From positions 1 through 10,324 of the forward strand of contig VXZL01000519.1 in the NCBI GenBank assembly GCA_009845505.1: a DNA stretch of 10,324 nt, written 5' to 3'. The notes under the pieces were generated by a model. It saw only the letters and a list, made by a program, of their open reading frames with translations, made no database searches and had not been told where the DNA came from. Shown piece by piece: positions 1 through 4,759 of the stretch (positions are counted from its first letter, which is position 1; the number at the start of each line of letters is the position of its first letter). A program made the position numbers and the translations under genes. The stretch comes from Candidatus Poribacteria bacterium. Lineage in GTDB: Bacteria > Poribacteria > WGA-4E > WGA-3G.

Positions 1-14
1 CTATAGGCTTGCAC

Positions 15-19
15 AAGGA
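15..19 (+). promoter_or_regulatory. Weak ribosome binding site of the large surface-protein gene
   Basis: AAGGA lies only 3 nt before ATG 23. The spacing is short, but no other start codon lies in frame upstream in the window, and this ATG gives a well-formed signal peptide. Confidence 0.35.
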
Positions 20-22
20 ACG

Positions 23-3000
23 ATGACCAGATTTAATAGTTTAAAAAACAGATTTAATAGTTTAAAAATCCTTTTCCTTGCCTTCTGTTTGTGTCTCCTA
101 CCACGCCTCGGAAGCACAGCGCAAGAATCCCCTGATAACAAAACCAACGCTCTCGAACTTCCAACCTTTTCTGTCCTTCAAAAGTCCGAATCCCTTGAAC
201 TAAAAACAGGCACTCTGGAATTCACGGTGAAGTATCCGCCAATCCTCCCCAATAGCGAGCGGATAACGGAAGCGAGTGGAAAAGTCCTTGTCCGCGGCAT
301 AGATTATCAAATCGATCCCTATTTGGGAAAAATCACTTTAACTGAGCGGGATACTACCGTTGCACCCAATCTGTCCTATAGGCTTACGATAACTTATCGA
401 ACGCTGCCCTTTGCAATTAAGCAGGTCTATAAACGCGACCTTTACGGTATCGAAGTTGGCAGTCAGCAAGAGGACGATCAACAATTGACGGTTAGCAATC
501 AGCAAAGAGATTTTCTTGCTGAAGGTTTCCAACAGCCGACAACCGACAGCCAATTAGAAGTCTCCGGTAGTCAAACATTTGGGATTTCGGTCGGTAGCGG
601 GCGGGATATAACGCCGAACCAGGAACTTCGGGTCAACGTGGAGGGGAAAGCTTCCCAGAATATTGGTGTGTTGGCAATGCTATCTGACCAAGATTTACCT
701 ATCCAACCCGAAGGCACGACGGAAAATATTCAAGACATCGATCAGAAGTTAATTCGCATCACGCATCCGAATATGCGAGGTACATTAGGTGATTTTGAGG
801 GATCCCTCGGTCCATCAGAGTTTATCTTCTTTCCGCGTGCATTGGAGGGCGTGCAAGTTGAAGGCGATTTCAAGTGGGTAAACTTTCATCTCATTCCCAG
901 TGCCATTCCCAAGGGGCAATCTACAAGCTTAGTCCTGCGGGGTGAGGAGGGGCGTAGCGAATACCGACTCACAGTTGACGGGCAGTACGTCATTGTGAAA
1001 GCAGGCAGCGAGATCGTTTGGCTGAATGGCGATAGAATGCGCCGCGGTGAAAATAACGATTACGTTATCCGTGAATACGGGGATCCCATCGTTGAGTTCA
1101 ACAGCAAGCATCTCATAACAAGCAACGACGTGATTCGCATCGACTTTGAATACATTCCCGAAGAGCGGGCATATCAACAAAATCTTTACGGACTCAACAG
1201 CATTTTCACGCTACCAGGTGAATGGATATCCTTCGGTGCCTCCTACGCCGTTGAAACGGATCTGAATCAGCCAGAGCAGGCTTTAATCTCTTTCGCTGAG
1301 GAGGATTTGGAAGCACTTCGCCAAAACATACTTGACCCCGACGGGGATGGTTCACTTCTCATAGCACCCCAAAAACATAGCGTCTGGGGACTGGAAAGTC
1401 GCTTAAACCTTACCGAGAAGGCTTATGTTGAAGGAGAGGTCGCTTACAGTGCTGTTGATGGAAATACTTATTCTACCGTTGATCGGAAAGAGGTGAGTCA
1501 GGCATGGAAACTCATCGGTTATGCAGATTGGGACTTCGCAACCTGGTCTGATAAATTGCGTCCTAAGGTAACAACAAACCTTGATGTTCGAGCAATGGAT
1601 GCTAACTTTGTACCCGTTGGTGCATCAAGCAGCAATCGTACCCGCTCCCGTTATGAGACCCAATACGCCAAGGAAGGATTTGATGATGCGTTTTTGCTCG
1701 GCATCGCGGGACCCTCGCGGACTGCCCAAGATGAGCGAACCATCAATTTTGACATCCGAGTGCTTCCAGTGGATTGGCTTGAAGTCGATGCCGGGGTCGG
1801 TAGAAGTGAGGAGAGGGATCCTGAACCGAATAGCGGTCAGCAGGACGGTGTGGCGGTGGCAAACGTTGGTGAACACCCCAACGATCTTTTTCTCGACAGC
1901 CGACAGCCGATTGCTGATAGTCAATCCGCAACTATCCGTAATAACTTCAATTGGGGCATAAATTTTAATAGCGGTCAGCGGTCAGCAGTCGGTGGTCAGA
2001 ATTATAGCGGTCAGCGATCAGTCGTCAGCCGTCGGCAAGAAGACCTTGTACCGGGCACAGAAGTGTCACGGTCCAGGACTACTGAGAGCCGTCAGCCGAC
2101 AGCCGATAGCCTTAAAAAATGGCTCCCAAACCTGCGTTGGGACGATTATCGGAGTAGCTCGCGTGTGGAGGATGTCAATTCAACCATAACGCAATTACAG
2201 CGAAAGTCGCGGCAAGAGGGGAACCTCTCTTATCCTATCGGACCCTTCAGAATCATGGGGACATTGGGCACGGTTGAATCGACTGAGGCGCGCAATGCTC
2301 TGCTAAACCAAAAGCGAAACCGCGCGACCGGTCGCCTCAATCTCGCGCAAGACTGGGCATCCTTTGATACCAGTCTTTCTCTTGAGGAGGCTTTTGCGAA
2401 AGAACCGCTACTCACGATAGATAATGAATCGATCGGGCTGTCCGATTGGCAACCGAGTACCACGGCGCGAACGTGGAAAGTTGGTGCCTTTTCACAACAA
2501 GAGTCCTTTCTCAAAGGTGGGATGAATCTATCAGCGAACGTCGCACGCCGCACCTTAAAAGCACATACCGATCTCGGAACAGATACGACAACCCAACTTG
2601 CAGATGTTGGTTTTCAGTTGACACCGCTCAGTCGCGCAATTGATATGGAGATCACCTACGAATTGGATAAAAAACTGACCAGTCAACGCCGTGAGGTCTA
2701 CACCGACATCCATCCACATACAGGTATTCCGCTCCTACCGGGTGAAGGATATTACGTGAAATTGGACGATTTACACTATGTAGAGGATCCCGAAGAGGGT
2801 ACCTATATCAAAATTTATCAAAACGTCGGTGATAAGCCAACAACGGCAGTGGATGCGGAATTTCGGTTACGGTTTCAACCGCGTCAATTTTTCGCACGCC
2901 GTGCCCGCGAGCAACAAAACCAACGGCGCAATGCCACACAGAACCGTGATAGTTTACGCCCTACACCGCAGAATAGCCGTCAGCAAGCAGCTAGCGAACA

Positions 3001-3862
3001 GCCAACAGCGAACGGCGAACAGCGAACAGCCAATACAGAGTGGTTTCTGAGTGCGCTGAGAGGACAAACACGATTTTGGTTGACCGAGGAACAGGAGGTA
3101 GAGGATGCGGTTTCGCTCTATTTGCTGCAAAGCCTACAAGGTTCAGATACACTTTTCGGACGATTGAACCAACACCATCGGCTTGAATTTTCACCGTCAC
3201 CCGCATTCAGTTTTGAATTCAACCTTCGCACCGGTGAGACGCTTAATCGCCGAATTAACAACCAAGAACGTCATAGACGGCATCGGACTTATGAGGTCAG
3301 TCTTTCTGTGAATCCGACCCAACGGATGTCTGTCAATGCAAACTGGGAGCAACGCCGGGAGACCGAGAGGTATGGTCAATTCGATTTTGAGATTGCCGCG
3401 CCCCTACCAAACGGAGATGAAACAGAGTCTTCTCCAACCCCCATCTCCGACCTACGCCAATTTGAGCAGATTACCGAATTGGGACTCCGATATGAACTGA
3501 GTCGCACCCTCCGATGGAACGGCACCGGTGGATACAGACAGACAACCGACGAGGAGCAATTCGACGAGGAACCGGAAGCCAGAACGCGCACTTTTTTCTA
3601 TGAGAATCGTGTTGTTTACAGTCTTATCGGTAAGGGACGTATTGACATCAACTACAAACTCGGCTATGGCGAAAGTAGTGGGGGTATACCCTTTGCGCAA
3701 TATACTTTCTACGAAGGCATCAGTCATGAAATTCGCACAACTGCTGATTACAGGTTGCGAAGATTTACCGATCTCTTGTTTCGACTCAATTACCGCCTCC
3801 TCTCAACAAAACAACGCAAACCCGAACACCGCTTAGAGATGACAGTGAGTGCAGAACTTTAA
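23..3862 (+). CDS. Large exported beta-rich surface / probable outer-membrane protein (1279 aa)
   Basis: No experimentally known family is identified with certainty. Seen: an N-terminal signal peptide with a basic n-region, hydrophobic residues about 16-27 and a likely signal peptidase I site after Ala33 (STA|QE). Residues 88-126 and 330-377 contain segments of the type 'G.DY.ID..LGKI' and 'LNGDRMRRGENNDYVI...LITSNDVIRIDFEY', which recall repeats of large FCB surface proteins such as SprA. Residues 183-260 (GISVGSGRD, SDQDLPIQPEGTT, TLGDFEG) resemble the N-terminal part of uncharacterised FCB outer-membrane proteins. A DxDxDG loop at 438-443 could bind calcium. Most of residues 450-1279 is alternating polar/hydrophobic, Arg-, Gln- and Glu-rich sequence, as in long beta-barrel strands, ending in the strand-like LEMTVSAEL. 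Four low-complexity stretches (147-178, 603-632, 649-697, 983-1006) come from repeat DNA. The frame is open to base 2, so an upstream start is possible, but the signal peptide supports ATG 23. Cell-surface location is likely; SprA relationship is tentative. Confidence 0.75.
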   Translation: MTRFNSLKNRFNSLKILFLAFCLCLLPRLGSTAQESPDNKTNALELPTFSVLQKSESLELKTGTLEFTVKYPPILPNSERITEASGKVLVRGIDYQIDPYLGKITLTERDTTVAPNLSYRLTITYRTLPFAIKQVYKRDLYGIEVGSQQEDDQQLTVSNQQRDFLAEGFQQPTTDSQLEVSGSQTFGISVGSGRDITPNQELRVNVEGKASQNIGVLAMLSDQDLPIQPEGTTENIQDIDQKLIRITHPNMRGTLGDFEGSLGPSEFIFFPRALEGVQVEGDFKWVNFHLIPSAIPKGQSTSLVLRGEEGRSEYRLTVDGQYVIVKAGSEIVWLNGDRMRRGENNDYVIREYGDPIVEFNSKHLITSNDVIRIDFEYIPEERAYQQNLYGLNSIFTLPGEWISFGASYAVETDLNQPEQALISFAEEDLEALRQNILDPDGDGSLLIAPQKHSVWGLESRLNLTEKAYVEGEVAYSAVDGNTYSTVDRKEVSQAWKLIGYADWDFATWSDKLRPKVTTNLDVRAMDANFVPVGASSSNRTRSRYETQYAKEGFDDAFLLGIAGPSRTAQDERTINFDIRVLPVDWLEVDAGVGRSEERDPEPNSGQQDGVAVANVGEHPNDLFLDSRQPIADSQSATIRNNFNWGINFNSGQRSAVGGQNYSGQRSVVSRRQEDLVPGTEVSRSRTTESRQPTADSLKKWLPNLRWDDYRSSSRVEDVNSTITQLQRKSRQEGNLSYPIGPFRIMGTLGTVESTEARNALLNQKRNRATGRLNLAQDWASFDTSLSLEEAFAKEPLLTIDNESIGLSDWQPSTTARTWKVGAFSQQESFLKGGMNLSANVARRTLKAHTDLGTDTTTQLADVGFQLTPLSRAIDMEITYELDKKLTSQRREVYTDIHPHTGIPLLPGEGYYVKLDDLHYVEDPEEGTYIKIYQNVGDKPTTAVDAEFRLRFQPRQFFARRAREQQNQRRNATQNRDSLRPTPQNSRQQAASEQPTANGEQRTANTEWFLSALRGQTRFWLTEEQEVEDAVSLYLLQSLQGSDTLFGRLNQHHRLEFSPSPAFSFEFNLRTGETLNRRINNQERHRRHRTYEVSLSVNPTQRMSVNANWEQRRETERYGQFDFEIAAPLPNGDETESSPTPISDLRQFEQITELGLRYELSRTLRWNGTGGYRQTTDEEQFDEEPEARTRTFFYENRVVYSLIGKGRIDINYKLGYGESSGGIPFAQYTFYEGISHEIRTTADYRLRRFTDLLFRLNYRLLSTKQRKPEHRLEMTVSAEL
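28..69 (+). repeat. 21-bp tandem duplication in the signal-peptide n-region
   Basis: Two adjacent 21-bp copies, 28-48 and 49-69, differ only at the last base (20/21 identical). They encode RFNSLKN followed by RFNSLKI. The effect is to lengthen the positively charged n-region of the signal peptide by seven residues without changing frame. Confidence 0.9.
461..556 (+). repeat. Degenerate palindromic / heptad repeat element inside the coding sequence
   Basis: This stretch encodes a Gln/Ser/Asp/Thr-rich insert (residues 147-178). It has a central inverted repeat, TCAGCAA at 499-505 and TTGCTGA at 516-522, with a 10-nt loop. The left flank carries loose 7-bp units of the AGCAGTC/AGCAATC type. The right flank (531-554) carries three units close to CAGCCGA. 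It resembles interspersed heptanucleotide repeats known from cyanobacterial and similar genomes, here captured in frame. Confidence 0.65.
1829..1918 (+). repeat. Heptad-repeat-derived in-frame segment
   Basis: The segment opens with ATAGCGGTCAGCA and closes at about 1895-1918 with two ACAGCCG units followed by ATTGCTG. The encoded residues 603-632 begin NSGQQDG and end DSRQPIADS. The middle is not clearly repetitive, so this may be one aged element or two short repeat tracts. Confidence 0.5.
1967..2113 (+). repeat. Heptanucleotide repeat cluster inside the coding sequence
   Basis: A 7-bp period is plain. Units AGCGGTC, AGCGGTC, AGCAGTC, GGTGGTC start near 1970. A second run near 2005 has AGCGGTC, AGCGATC, AGTCGTC, AGCCGTC. 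A third run at 2087-2111 has AGCCGTC, AGCCGAC, AGCCGAT. The product is a Ser/Arg/Gln-rich insert (residues 649-697) with SGQRSAV and SGQRSVV in series and ESRQPTADS at the end. It interrupts the presumed barrel without breaking the frame. Confidence 0.75.
2969..3040 (+). repeat. Heptanucleotide repeat tract (GAACAGC-type) inside the coding sequence
   Basis: Consecutive 7-bp units from about 2977 read AGCCGTC, AGCAAGC, AGCTAGC, then GAACAGC, CAACAGC, GAACGGC, GAACAGC, GAACAGC. They encode residues 983-1006, including SEQPTANGEQRTAN. The composition (Gln, Thr, Ala, Asn) differs from the flanking Arg-rich sequence and strand-like segments. Confidence 0.75.
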
Positions 3863-3872
3863 ACACGCCTCC

Positions 3873-3887
3873 ACTCGGTAGACGAGT
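3873..3887. terminator. Weak candidate hairpin between convergent genes
   Basis: ACTCG (3873-3877) and CGAGT (3883-3887) form a 5-bp stem with a 5-nt loop in the 52-bp gap between the stop of the surface-protein gene and the stop of the LamG gene. Only three T residues follow, so it is a poor intrinsic terminator. Nothing else stands out in the gap. Confidence 0.2.
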
Positions 3888-3914
3888 TTCCCAACCGCAC
3901 CTGCTCATAGTGTA

Positions 3915-4757
3915 TTACTTTCCAACTGTCCTTCGCTTAATATCACCCCACGTGGTAGAAACCTTATCTCTGGGTGAAACAGCGAGAAAGTTGCCTTTCA
4001 TTGCTGTTCTGACTTCACTTTCGGTGAGCGCGCGACTCCAGATAGCAACTTCATCAATCAAACCGTGGTCGAAGGCATACTGCTTTTTGCCCTTGGCGCA
4101 TCCAATCCGTAAATCCTCATCATTTGTGTCTGCGAAAACTTTAGTTGGTTCAAAACCTACCTTCTCTGTGTCGAAAAAAACTTCGCCATTAAGATAGATT
4201 GTCCTGAACGCCCCGTCGTAAGTTCCAACAACGTGGTGCCACGTTCTCTTGCCCAGACTCGGAATACTCACACTGAGCCTCGAGTGATTTCCATTGCTAC
4301 CCAAGCTCATCACAAGAATAGTCTTTGCTGCGTTTATTAAATCGCCAATGTTCCAGTGAACATCCTTAACCTGAAAAACTGCCATACCGTAAGCATGCAT
4401 ATTTGCAGGTCCAGCATAAGACCCTTTATCAAGCCAGTAGCCGGATCCATTAGCCCAATTTTCCCGATAAATCCAGGCACTCATGGTTATTTCACTAATT
4501 TTCAATGTCTCCGAGGCGGGAACGTTGACGCAATCTTCAGTATTTGCCCTAATCTTAATGGCGTCACCATGTTTGCCTTCAACAAAATTCACATTCTGGA
4601 CAACTCTGGCATCCAAGTCATTGCCGGATGCATCAAGAATTCGTTTGTTTTTCACATTGTCAAAAGTGAGATACAGGACGAGGTCATCCTCCAGTCCAGC
4701 AGAGGCTTGGCTCCCTATAAATAGCACAACGACGAAAAGAAAGAGTATCCGTTTCAT
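3915..4757 (-). CDS. Secreted LamG-like (concanavalin-type jellyroll) domain protein, 280 aa
   Basis: LamG-like domains usually bind carbohydrate or protein ligands outside the cell; the ligand here is unknown. Seen: a signal peptide (KR, then hydrophobic ILFLFVVVLFIG, cleavage likely after Ala20 in ASA|G). A single LamG-like domain then runs from about residue 25 to 250, with the opening LVLYLTFDN, ITMSAWIYRENW, TWHHVVGTYDG (172-182), IYLNGEVFFD, and the closing LIDEVAIWSRAL (233-244). The last about 20 residues form a separate tail with VSP (260-262) and TTWGDIK (268-274). The start is taken as ATG 4757 rather than the in-frame GTG at 4763, because GGAGGAG ends directly against the GTG but is well spaced from the ATG. 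The gene begins 2 nt after the stop of the sigma-hydrolase gene, so the two are very probably translationally coupled. Confidence 0.85.
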   Translation of the reverse strand: MKRILFLFVVVLFIGSQASAGLEDDLVLYLTFDNVKNKRILDASGNDLDARVVQNVNFVEGKHGDAIKIRANTEDCVNVPASETLKISEITMSAWIYRENWANGSGYWLDKGSYAGPANMHAYGMAVFQVKDVHWNIGDLINAAKTILVMSLGSNGNHSRLSVSIPSLGKRTWHHVVGTYDGAFRTIYLNGEVFFDTEKVGFEPTKVFADTNDEDLRIGCAKGKKQYAFDHGLIDEVAIWSRALTESEVRTAMKGNFLAVSPRDKVSTTWGDIKRRTVGK

Positions 4758-4759
4758 TT

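Noticed and set aside
338..553. Antisense open frame encoding a Leu-rich peptide (SLLIANRQLLIV)
   Set aside because: It is the reverse reading of the repeat element; such hydrophobic peptides arise automatically from these heptads and do not indicate a gene.
1829..3040. Repeat tracts considered as a CRISPR array
   Set aside because: The units are 7 bp and directly adjacent, with no spacers of regular length and no cas genes, and they lie inside a coding frame.
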